Positions 7,129-13,984 of a stretch of DNA of 64,000 bases are shown here, one piece after another. Within the stretch, counting starts at the first letter, position 1; the number at the start of each line of letters is the position of its first letter. Source of the stretch: an uncultured Christensenellaceae bacterium (GTDB taxonomy: Bacteria > Bacillota > Clostridia > Christensenellales > Borkfalkiaceae). A program made the translations under genes and the position numbers. The notes beneath the pieces were generated by a model. The model made no database searches, was not told the DNA's origin, and saw only the letters and a list, made by a program, of their open reading frames with translations. The DNA lies in contig CAJUPX010000010.1 in the NCBI GenBank assembly GCA_910588685.1, positions 10,681-74,680 of the forward strand, written 5' to 3'.

Positions 7129-7725
7129 ATGATAGGATATATAAAAGGAAAAATATTAAATTTAACGCCGGAAACGGCGCTCATAGAAACGGCGGCGGGA
7201 ATAGGCTTTGAATTGCTTATTTCAAATTCGGCGTTTAGTTTGCTGTCAAATGCAAAAGAGGGCGCGTTATTTACCTATTTACAGTCGCGCGAGGACGGCG
7301 TTACGCTCTTCGGTTTTGCATCGCCCGAGGAAAAGGAGATGTTTATAAAGCTTATATCCGTTTCGGGCGTCGGCGCGAAAATGGGTATAACGATACTGTC
7401 GGCAATGAACGTAGCCGAACTTGCCGCCGCAATCGCAACAGGCGACGTAAAGCGGCTGACCTCCGTGAAAGGACTCGGCAAAAAAACCGCCGAACATCTT
7501 ATTCTGGATCTCAGGGAAAAGGTTTCGCTAAACTCCTCGATTGCCGAACAATCGCCTGCTGCGGCGGAAGTTGTTTCTTCCCGCAAAGCCGACGAGGACG
7601 CAATCGTTGCGCTTATGACGCTCGGGTTCAGCCGTTCGGAGAGCGAAAAAGCGGTATCGCGCGCAAAACAGAACGGGGCAAAGGAAATAGAGGATATAAT
7701 AAGACTTGCGCTGCAAGGTATGTAG
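7129..7725 (+). CDS. ruvA: Holliday junction branch migration protein RuvA
   Basis: 198 aa. The N-terminal OB fold begins MIGYIKGKI. The helix-hairpin-helix region includes LISVSGVGAKMGITIL and LTSVKGLGKKTAEHLILDLR. The flexible linker is followed by the C-terminal RuvB-binding domain (DAIVALMTLGFSRSESEKAV). A RuvA tetramer holds the four-way junction and positions RuvB rings. It starts 12 nt after ruvC with CGGAG as RBS and precedes ruvB by 11 nt. Confidence 0.95.
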   Translation: MIGYIKGKILNLTPETALIETAAGIGFELLISNSAFSLLSNAKEGALFTYLQSREDGVTLFGFASPEEKEMFIKLISVSGVGAKMGITILSAMNVAELAAAIATGDVKRLTSVKGLGKKTAEHLILDLREKVSLNSSIAEQSPAAAEVVSSRKADEDAIVALMTLGFSRSESEKAVSRAKQNGAKEIEDIIRLALQGM

Positions 7726-7736
7726 GTAATTAAAAT

Positions 7737-8807
7737 ATGTTTTATGACGAAGACGAAGAGGGGTTCGGCGAAGACAGGCTTGTAAAAAGCACAAAAGGCG
7801 AATACGACGGAGAAGAAAACGTACTCCGCCCCAAAGCTTTAACCGATTACGTAGGTCAGAGCAAGGTTAAAGAAAATTTAAAAGTTTATATGAGCGCCGC
7901 AAAAACGCGCGGCGACGTTTTAGAGCACGTGCTCTTATACGGCGCGCCCGGCTTGGGTAAAACTACGCTTGCCCACATAATAGCCGGAGAAATGGGCGGT
8001 CAGTTAAAACTCACTTCCGCGCCTGCAATTGAGCGCGGAGGCGATTTGGCGGCAATACTCACCAACTTGAACGAGGGCGACGTGCTGTTTATAGACGAAA
8101 TACACCGCCTTAACCACAGCGTGGAAGAAATTCTCTATTCGGCTATGGAGGATTACGCGCTCGACATAATAGTCGGTAAAGGACCGAGCGCGCGCAATAT
8201 CCGTTTCGCGCTCAAAAAGTTCACTCTTATAGGTGCGACAACCCGCGCGGGAATGATAGCTAACCCTCTGCGCGACAGGTTCGGTATAATATGCAGGCTT
8301 GAAATGTATTCGCCCGCGGAGCTCAAAGAAATTGTTTTGCGCAGCGCGAAAGTACTCGGCGCGGAGATAGACGACGTCGCCGCGGCTGAAATTTCCAAAC
8401 GCTCGCGGGGAACTCCGCGTATTGCAAACAGGCTGTTGAAACGCGTACGCGATTTTGCGACAATCAACGGAAATGCAACTATAACTTTAGACGACGCAAA
8501 TTACGCGCTTAAACAGATGGAGATAGACGGGCTCGGTCTTGACGACGTTGACAGGTCGCTGCTCCGTGCAATGATAGAAAAATTCGACGGCAGACCGGTA
8601 GGCTTGGAAACGCTTGCCGCAACCATAAACGAGGACGCGGGCACAATCGAGGACGTGTACGAGCCGTATTTGTTGCAGCTCGGCTTTATTTCCCGCACGC
8701 CGAGGGGCAGAATGATACTTCGCGGCGGCTATAATCACCTCGGCTATAAAATAAGCGAAAAGCAAAAACAGCAGCTTTCGCTTTTCGACAAGGACGATAA
8801 CGACTGA
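7737..8807 (+). CDS. ruvB: Holliday junction helicase RuvB
   Basis: AAA+ motor of 356 aa. Walker A is in LLYGAPGLGKTTLAH, Walker B in VLFIDEIHRLN, sensor 1 in LIGATTRAG and the arginine finger region in NPLRDRFG. The C-terminal winged helix includes LLQLGFISRTPRGR. The N terminus has a short acidic extension (MFYDEDEEGFGEDR) before the conserved LRPKALTDYVGQ. It drives branch migration with RuvA. It lies one nucleotide before queA. Confidence 0.96.
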   Translation: MFYDEDEEGFGEDRLVKSTKGEYDGEENVLRPKALTDYVGQSKVKENLKVYMSAAKTRGDVLEHVLLYGAPGLGKTTLAHIIAGEMGGQLKLTSAPAIERGGDLAAILTNLNEGDVLFIDEIHRLNHSVEEILYSAMEDYALDIIVGKGPSARNIRFALKKFTLIGATTRAGMIANPLRDRFGIICRLEMYSPAELKEIVLRSAKVLGAEIDDVAAAEISKRSRGTPRIANRLLKRVRDFATINGNATITLDDANYALKQMEIDGLGLDDVDRSLLRAMIEKFDGRPVGLETLAATINEDAGTIEDVYEPYLLQLGFISRTPRGRMILRGGYNHLGYKISEKQKQQLSLFDKDDND

Positions 8808-8808
8808 T

Positions 8809-9834
8809 ATGCAGTTTAAAAAAAGCGATTTTTATTATGATTTGCCGGAAGAGCTTATTGCGCAAACCCCTGCGGAGCCGCGCGACAGTTCGCGCCTTTT
8901 GGTTTATGACAGAGTTACCGGTAAAACAGAACACAGGATATTCAAAAACGTCGTTAAATATTTGCGCGCCGGCGACGTTCTTGTAGTCAATAATACAAAG
9001 GTATTGCCCGCAAGACTGTACGGCAGCACGCTAAACGGCGGCGCGGTTGAAGTATTACTGCTAAAAAGGCATAATATGGATACGTGGGAAGTGCTTGTAA
9101 AGCCCGGCAGGAAATGCACTGTCGGGAAAAAGATTATAATTTCGGACGAACTCTCTCTTGCGGTGGAGAGTATTACCTCTACGGGCGAACGCATTGTAAA
9201 ATTTGAATATTCGGGTGTTTTTGAAGAAATTCTCGAACGCCTCGGTTCTATGCCGCTGCCGCCTTATATAAAGGAAAAATTAAAGGATGAAAGCAGGTAC
9301 CAGACCGTTTATGCAAAATACGACGGGTCTGCGGCTGCACCCACCGCAGGGCTGCATTTCACGCCAGAACTTTTAAGCGAAATAAAATCTATGGGCGTTG
9401 AAATAGCAAGCGTGCTTTTGCACGTGGGGCTCGGCACTTTCCGTCCTGTCAAAGAGGATATAATAACCGACCATAAAATGCACTCGGAGTATTACGAGGT
9501 CCGCGCGGAGGCGGCGGAGATTATAAACCGCGCCAAGCGCGAAGGGCGCAGAATTATAGCCGTAGGAACAACTTCGGTGCGCACGCTTGAAAGCGTTGCG
9601 GACGAAAACGGTTTTTTAAAACCCTGCCGCGGCAATACTGAAATTTTTATTTATCCTCCTTACAAATTTAAGTGCGTTGATGCGCTTATAACTAACTTTC
9701 ATTTACCTGAAAGCACGCTCATAATGCTTGTTGCGGCAATGACCGGCAGAGAGGAAATTTTAAACGTTTATAGGACGGCTGTGGAGGAGAGGTATCGATT
9801 TTTCTCCTTCGGAGACGCGATGATGGTCTTATAA
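8809..9834 (+). CDS. queA: S-adenosylmethionine:tRNA ribosyltransferase-isomerase QueA
   Basis: 341 aa, full length. Family motifs visible: FYYDLPEELIAQTPAEPRDSSRL at the N terminus, VVNNTKVLPARL, AAPTAGLHFTPELL, LLHVGLGTFRPV and TNFHLPESTLIMLVAA. It transfers and isomerises the ribosyl group of SAM onto preQ1 in tRNA to make epoxyqueuosine. It follows ruvB by one nucleotide and is separated from tgt, the other queuosine gene, by a repeat-filled 297 bp. The last six codons and stop belong to a 21-bp stretch that recurs exactly 154 bp further on. Confidence 0.96.
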   Translation: MQFKKSDFYYDLPEELIAQTPAEPRDSSRLLVYDRVTGKTEHRIFKNVVKYLRAGDVLVVNNTKVLPARLYGSTLNGGAVEVLLLKRHNMDTWEVLVKPGRKCTVGKKIIISDELSLAVESITSTGERIVKFEYSGVFEEILERLGSMPLPPYIKEKLKDESRYQTVYAKYDGSAAAPTAGLHFTPELLSEIKSMGVEIASVLLHVGLGTFRPVKEDIITDHKMHSEYYEVRAEAAEIINRAKREGRRIIAVGTTSVRTLESVADENGFLKPCRGNTEIFIYPPYKFKCVDALITNFHLPESTLIMLVAAMTGREEILNVYRTAVEERYRFFSFGDAMMVL

Positions 9835-9988
9835 GCGGCGCATCTCTTTGTCGCGCTTCGCTTTTTATCGGGTCACATACATCTGTGTATGCTCCCCTCA
9901 AAAAAGCTTGCGCTTCTCGACCTGCTTGCTTCTAAGCCAAGCAATCCTGTCTCCCGTAACAATGCGGGACGCGATGATGGTCTTATAA
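9814..9988. repeat. Structured insert at the queA 3' end flanked by 21-bp direct repeats
   Basis: The 21 bp at 9814-9834 (end of queA, including its stop codon) are repeated without mismatch at 9968-9988, so 154 bp appear to have been inserted or duplicated here. The insert carries an imperfect long hairpin, from about 9853 (GTCGCGCTTCGC) to about 9920 (GCTTGCGCTTCTCGAC), whose tip is CATACA / TGTATG. Its right part (9946-9966) resembles the right end of the next repeat. No open reading frame in it is credible. This looks like a MITE-like or REP-like element whose insertion preserved queA. Confidence 0.6.
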
Positions 9989-10002
9989 CCGTCGAAATAC
10001 GG

Positions 10003-10109
10003 CGTTGCACTGCGGCAACCCTCAGTCATTTACGCTAAGTAAACTGTTTCGGGTTTTCCTCGCGTGCCTTGTCTTTCTCGGTTCTGAGTCCCTTTCCCGT
10101 AATACAACG
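10003..10109. repeat. Second MITE-like element with imperfect terminal inverted repeats
   Basis: The left end (CGTTGCACTGCGG, then CTCAG at 10021-10025) matches the reverse complement of the right end (CTGAG at 10084-10088, then CCCGTAATACAACG) at most positions over about 25 bp. The right end also resembles 9946-9966 of the preceding insert (CTCCCGTAACAATGCG against TTCCCGTAATACAACGCG). The interior is not coding. Together the two elements fill the queA-tgt gap and place extra structure before the tgt ribosome binding site. Confidence 0.5.
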
Positions 10110-10131
10110 CGTTATATTTAAAGGTAATATT

Positions 10132-11250
10132 ATGTCAAAATTTTTTTCGTATGAAATACAGCACGTAGACAAGCGCACCGGCGCAAGGGCAGGCGTTTTT
10201 CACACCCCGCACGGCGATATTTTAACTCCGGTATATATGCCCGTGGGCACTCAAGCCACAGTAAAGGGCGTTTATCCCCGCGATTTAAAAGAGGCGGGCT
10301 CGCAGATCATACTCTCTAATACCTATCATTTGTTTTTGCGTCCCGGCGACGAGCTCGTAAAAAAAGCGGGCGGTCTGCATAAATTTATGAACTGGGACCG
10401 TCCTATTTTAACTGACAGCGGCGGATTTCAGGTTTTTTCTTTGACAAAGCTGAATAAAATCAAAGAAGAAGGGGTATATTTTAATTCGCATATAGACGGA
10501 GCAAAACACCTTTTCACGCCCGAAAAGGTTATGTCCATAGAGGAAAACCTCGGCGCGGATATTATTATGCAGTTCGACCAGTGCAGCGAGTACGGCTATA
10601 CGCACGACCGGGCGGAGGCGGCAATGAACAGAACAACGCGCTGGTTAGAGCGTTGCGCCGCCGTAAAAACGCGCGACGACCAGGCGCTTTTCCCCATAGT
10701 CCAGGGCAATATGTACGACGACCTCAGAATGGAAAGTCTGCGCCGTGCAAAACCCTATGCTGTTGACGGTATTGCGATCGGCGGGCTTTCCGTCGGCGAG
10801 CCAAAAAGCCGTATGTACGAAATACTCGATTTAATGCGTCCCGAAATGCCCGAAAACGTGCCCCGTTATCTTATGGGGGTGGGCAGTCCCGACTGCCTTA
10901 TAGAGGGTGTAAAGCGCGGTGTGGATATGTTTGACTGCGTACTTGCAACGAGAATTGCGCGCAACGGCACTGCGTTTACCTCCGCGGGCAAAAAGGTTGT
11001 AAGAAACGCGGTTTATGCCGAGGACTTTACTCCGCTTGATTACAAGTGCGACTGTTATTGCTGTAAAAACTATACAAAAGCTTATTTGCGCCATCTCGTA
11101 AACGTAAACGAAATGCTTGCTTCTATGCTTTTGAGTCTGCACAACATAACTTATCTGCATAAACTTATGGCAGGTATGCGCGAGGCGATTTTTGCCGACA
11201 GCTTAACCGAGTACGCGCAGAGCGTTTATGCGGAAATGGGAAGTGAATGA
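10132..11250 (+). CDS. tgt: Queuine/preQ1 tRNA-guanine transglycosylase
   Basis: TIM-barrel enzyme of 372 aa that exchanges G34 of tRNA(Asn, Asp, His, Tyr) for preQ1. Visible motifs: GDILTPVYMPVGTQATVKG, ILSNTYHLFLRPG, LTDSGGFQVFSL (catalytic Asp), FDQCSEYG, ALFPIVQGNMYDDLR, GIAIGGLSVGEP, and the zinc site CDCYCCKNYTKAYLRHL. Start set at ATG 10132 with AAAGG upstream; the longer frame from 10069 would read through the adjacent repeat element and adds residues foreign to the family. The substrate tRNAs include the tRNA-Asp and tRNA-Tyr encoded at 2.4-2.8 kb. Confidence 0.95.
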   Translation: MSKFFSYEIQHVDKRTGARAGVFHTPHGDILTPVYMPVGTQATVKGVYPRDLKEAGSQIILSNTYHLFLRPGDELVKKAGGLHKFMNWDRPILTDSGGFQVFSLTKLNKIKEEGVYFNSHIDGAKHLFTPEKVMSIEENLGADIIMQFDQCSEYGYTHDRAEAAMNRTTRWLERCAAVKTRDDQALFPIVQGNMYDDLRMESLRRAKPYAVDGIAIGGLSVGEPKSRMYEILDLMRPEMPENVPRYLMGVGSPDCLIEGVKRGVDMFDCVLATRIARNGTAFTSAGKKVVRNAVYAEDFTPLDYKCDCYCCKNYTKAYLRHLVNVNEMLASMLLSLHNITYLHKLMAGMREAIFADSLTEYAQSVYAEMGSE

Positions 11251-11294
11251 CGCGTGAAAGTTTGATGCAATTAGTAATTATGCTTAAAAAACGC

Positions 11295-11323
11295 TTGCCA
11301 AAGCCGTTTAAAAAAGCTATATT
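11295..11323 (+). promoter_or_regulatory. Promoter of yajC
   Basis: TTGCCA (11295-11300), 17 bp, TATATT (11318-11323), with GGAGTG as RBS before ATG 11353. Confidence 0.65.
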
Positions 11324-11352
11324 AAATATATATTAAATTTTTGGAGTGAAAA

Positions 11353-11775
11353 ATGATTTCTAATTTACTTGCAGTCGATTTGCAAACGATGTTTATGCTT
11401 ATTGTTTTTGTTATTCTTATTGCCGTAGTGATTGTTATGTACGTTATGGGCAATAAAAAGCGCAAGCAGCAGGAAAAAGAGGCGCAGGATTTAATCAACG
11501 CCGTAAAACCCGGCAACAAGGTTAAAACCATAGGCGGTATTTGCGGTATTGTTGTGGAAGTTGACGACGAGGAAAATACGTTCGTTCTGGAAACCGGCAC
11601 GGTTGCAAGCGGTAAATGCTTTATCAAGTTCGACAAGCAGGCTATTTATCAGACAGACGCCGTAGCGGCTAAGGACGAGGCGAAAGCAGAAGAAAAAGCC
11701 GAAGAAACGGCGGAAACCGGAGAGCCTGCCGTTACTGCTGAAACAGTTGTAGAAGAAAAACCTGAAGAAAAGTAA
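11353..11775 (+). CDS. yajC: Preprotein translocase accessory subunit YajC
   Basis: 140 aa. One transmembrane helix at about residues 10-32 (MFMLIVFVILIAVVIVMYV), followed by the family core NKKRKQQEKEAQDLINAVKPGNKVKTIGGICGIV. The C-terminal 45 residues are an extra Glu/Ala/Lys-rich low-complexity tail (EEKAEETAETGEPAV...), longer than the usual YajC. It associates with SecDF at the translocon; secD and secF lie 2.2 kb downstream in the same direction. Terminator at 11785-11814. Confidence 0.9.
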   Translation: MISNLLAVDLQTMFMLIVFVILIAVVIVMYVMGNKKRKQQEKEAQDLINAVKPGNKVKTIGGICGIVVEVDDEENTFVLETGTVASGKCFIKFDKQAIYQTDAVAAKDEAKAEEKAEETAETGEPAVTAETVVEEKPEEK

Positions 11776-11784
11776 GACGGTATC

Positions 11785-11814
11785 AAAATCCCCTATATAG
11801 GGGATTTTTTATTT
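11785..11814 (+). terminator. Terminator after yajC
   Basis: AAAATCCCC / GGGGATTTT hairpin around a short loop, followed by a T run. Confidence 0.88.
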
Positions 11815-11870
11815 ACCGGGTCTGTTATAATTGCATAATCCTACCGCATAAAATAGAGCGGAGGTATGTT

Positions 11871-12239
11871 ATGAAAAACGATATATTAAGCGTAGTAAAG
11901 GCGGTAGTGGCGGCAATACTTTTTTCTCTTGTATTTGTTCTGTTGTTCACCGTTATAATTCAGTTGTTTAATTTGCCTATGAACGTGGTAAAGCCGGTAA
12001 ACCAGGTATTCAAAATACTCGCTATCGCCGCGGGGGGCTTGCTGTTTCTGCGCGGCAGCAAAGGACTGATAAAAGGCGTAATATACGGCGTTATTGCAGT
12101 TGTGTGTACATATTTTTTATTCGCGCTTATTTCAGGCGGGATTGCGTTCTCGGTTAAATTTCTTCTGGAACTGCTGATAGGTGCGGTAGCGGGCGGAATT
12201 TCGGGCATAATGGCGGTTAATATCAAAAAAAACGTATAA
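11871..12239 (+). CDS. TIGR04086-type membrane protein
   Basis: 122-aa protein with four predicted transmembrane helices (about residues 10-32, 45-60, 68-88, 95-117). It has the glycine-rich pattern of a clostridial membrane family (TIGR04086) that is often found beside the SCIFF peptide genes, as it is here, 66 nt upstream of scfA. Its function is unknown; a role linked to export or sensing of the ranthipeptide is a guess from context. RBS GCGGAGG. TATAAT at 11826-11831 could be its -10 box, but I see no good -35. Confidence 0.75.
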   Translation: MKNDILSVVKAVVAAILFSLVFVLLFTVIIQLFNLPMNVVKPVNQVFKILAIAAGGLLFLRGSKGLIKGVIYGVIAVVCTYFLFALISGGIAFSVKFLLELLIGAVAGGISGIMAVNIKKNV

Positions 12240-12244
12240 ATTGC

Positions 12245-12273
12245 TTGCCTTTTAAAATATGTTATTTTATAAT
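12245..12273 (+). promoter_or_regulatory. Promoter of the SCIFF locus
   Basis: TTGCCT (12245-12250), 17 bp, TATAAT (12268-12273), with RBS AAGGAGACG before scfA. Confidence 0.75.
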
Positions 12274-12305
12274 ATAGATAATATAAAATCCAAGGAGACG
12301 CTAAA

Positions 12306-12461
12306 ATGATAAAGACCGTTGCTAAGCCCGCGGACAGAAAGGTTACGGGTTGCGGAGAGTGCAGAAGCACCTGCCAGTCCGCTTGCAAAACAAGTTGCAC
12401 CGTAGGCAATCAGAGCTGCGAAAGAATTACAAGAGAACAAAATCCCGAAAAAATAAAGTAA
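12306..12461 (+). CDS. scfA: SCIFF ranthipeptide precursor (six cysteines in forty-five residues)
   Basis: 51-residue peptide. The cysteines are at positions 16, 19, 23, 27, 31 and 38, within the hallmark segments CGECRSTCQSACKTSC and TVGNQSCE. This is the nearly invariant SCIFF precursor of Clostridia. The partner radical SAM enzyme installs a thioether (gamma-carbon type, hence ranthipeptide) between a Cys and a Thr; T22 or T29 is a candidate acceptor here, and which one is not decidable from sequence. RBS AAGGAGACG is strong. A hairpin 3 nt after the stop separates it from scfB. Known ranthipeptides have been linked to quorum-type signalling. Confidence 0.95.
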   Translation: MIKTVAKPADRKVTGCGECRSTCQSACKTSCTVGNQSCERITREQNPEKIK

Positions 12462-12464
12462 TTT

Positions 12465-12488
12465 AAGGAGCAGATTTATCTGCTCCTT
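12465..12488 (+). terminator. Attenuator-like hairpin between scfA and scfB
   Basis: Perfect stem AAGGAGCAGA / TCTGCTCCTT with a 4-nt loop. The following sequence (ATCTTTGG) has few T, so read-through is expected. It would favour many precursor transcripts per maturase transcript, or protect the scfA 3' end. The AAGGAG in the left arm would be hidden in the stem. Confidence 0.65.
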
Positions 12489-12504
12489 ATCTTTGGTAAA
12501 AACA

Positions 12505-13830
12505 ATGGTTCACGTTTTTTGTTATAAAAACAAAAATTACATATACGATTCGGGCAGCGGCAGTCTGCACGAATGCGACGAGGATACCGCCGCTTATGTA
12601 AAAGCTAAGTACGAGGGGGCGGGACAGGTTCCCGCATTTTCCGAAGATAAACTGCGCGAAATTCAAAACGATATCGCCGAACTTGAAAGCGGGGGGCTCT
12701 TTTTAAAAGAGGAAATTAAAGCCTATCCTTTGAAATCGAACGATGTTAAAGCGCTTTGTCTGCATATCTGTCACGACTGTAATCTGCGTTGCAGGTATTG
12801 CTTTGCCGACGAGGGCGCGTATCACGGCGAACGCGAATTTATGAGCGTGCAAACGGCTAAAAAGGCGATAGACTTTCTGTTGAAAAACAGCGGCGGCAGA
12901 AAAGTGCTTGAAGTGGATTTTTTCGGCGGCGAACCTTTAATGTGTCTTGACACTATAAAGGAGGTTGTTGCCTACGCGCGTGAAGAAAGCGCTAAACTCG
13001 GTAAAAAATTTCTGTTTACCACTACGACGAACGCGCTTTTACTTGACGACGACGCTATTGATTTTTTCAACCGCGAAATGGAAAACGTGGTTTTAAGTCT
13101 TGACGGCAGACCTGAAATTCACGACGCCATAAGAAAAACAAAAAACGGCAAGGGTAGTTTTGAACTTGTAATAGATAAAGTCAAAAATTTTGTGCGTTCG
13201 CGCGGGAATAAGAGCTATTACGTACGCGGTACGTTTACGGCTAAAAATCTCGATTTTTCAAAGGACGTCATTTTTCTTGCCGAAAACGGTTTTGATAGCA
13301 TTTCTATGGAGCCCGTCGTAACCGATATTCCCGACCTTGCGATTAAGGAGGAGCACCTGTCCGCCGTTCTGAACGAATACGAGGAGCTCTGCGATAAGTA
13401 TTTGGAAAAATACGACGCGGATAAGGGCTTTAACTTTTTCCATTTTAACGTGGATTTGGAGGGCGGGGTCTGTCTTTCCAAAAAAGTTTCTGCGTGCGGC
13501 GCGGGCAACGAGTATTTTTCGGTTGTGCCCAACGGCGATATATATCCCTGCCACCAGTTTGCCGGCGACAAAGATTTTTTGATGGGCAATGTTTACGAGG
13601 GTAAGCTCAATGCCGTCATACGCGAAAAATTTGCGTCGTCCTGTCTGTTCACGCGCGAGAAGTGCGGGGATTGTTTTGCAAAATTCATTTGCAGCGGCGG
13701 CTGCGCAGCAAATAATTATCATTACGAGGGCGATATAAATAAGCCCTACGAGATGACCTGCGCTATGATGAAAAAGCGCATAGAGTGCGGAATGCACGTG
13801 CTCGCGCACAAAAAAGAGCGCGAAAATTAA
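12505..13830 (+). CDS. scfB: SCIFF ranthipeptide radical SAM maturase
   Basis: 441-aa radical SAM/SPASM enzyme. The SAM-binding cluster motif is CNLRCRYC (C92, C96, C99). The C-terminal SPASM region carries many cysteines: CGAGNEYFSVVPNGDIYPCHQF, then CLFTREKCGDCFAKFICSGGC and a late CAMMKKRIEC, for two auxiliary 4Fe-4S clusters. The N-terminal 90 residues form the precursor-recognition domain. It makes the Cys-Thr thioether in the ScfA peptide. Start taken at ATG 12505 (MVHVFCYKN), in line with the family; the in-frame TTG at 12493 is less likely. No Shine-Dalgarno precedes it, so low translation relative to scfA is likely. Confidence 0.94.
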   Translation: MVHVFCYKNKNYIYDSGSGSLHECDEDTAAYVKAKYEGAGQVPAFSEDKLREIQNDIAELESGGLFLKEEIKAYPLKSNDVKALCLHICHDCNLRCRYCFADEGAYHGEREFMSVQTAKKAIDFLLKNSGGRKVLEVDFFGGEPLMCLDTIKEVVAYAREESAKLGKKFLFTTTTNALLLDDDAIDFFNREMENVVLSLDGRPEIHDAIRKTKNGKGSFELVIDKVKNFVRSRGNKSYYVRGTFTAKNLDFSKDVIFLAENGFDSISMEPVVTDIPDLAIKEEHLSAVLNEYEELCDKYLEKYDADKGFNFFHFNVDLEGGVCLSKKVSACGAGNEYFSVVPNGDIYPCHQFAGDKDFLMGNVYEGKLNAVIREKFASSCLFTREKCGDCFAKFICSGGCAANNYHYEGDINKPYEMTCAMMKKRIECGMHVLAHKKEREN

Positions 13831-13831
13831 T

Positions 13832-13879
13832 AAAATCTTTTTCAATTAACAATAATTAATTGACGGCAAAAGATTTTTT
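13832..13879. terminator. Nested hairpin after scfB, possible terminator
   Basis: Outer arms AAAATCTTTT / AAAAGATTTT enclose an inner inverted repeat (AATTAA / TTAATT), with T runs on both sides. It overlaps the secD promoter, so formation of the hairpin and promoter use share the same DNA. Confidence 0.5.
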
Positions 13880-13888
13880 ATATATAAT
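13860..13888 (+). promoter_or_regulatory. Promoter of secDF
   Basis: TTGACG (13860-13865), 17 bp, TATAAT (13883-13888), about 97 nt before the secD ATG. The leader has no gene I can support. Confidence 0.72.
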
Positions 13889-13984
13889 GTAGTAGTTAAA
13901 TTTCTTTTTTGACAAATATAATTTTTACGAACAACAGCGGGCTCTTGCGCGGCAAACGCCGTGGTGAGCATTCAGGAGTTATTA

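Noticed and set aside
9719..9901. Minus-strand frame over the end of queA and the adjacent repeat
   Set aside because: It overlaps queA antisense and structured repeat DNA, with no RBS or recognisable protein.
10069..10131. Longer N terminus for tgt
   Set aside because: The extra 21 codons come from the repeat element upstream; ATG 10132 has an RBS and matches the family start.
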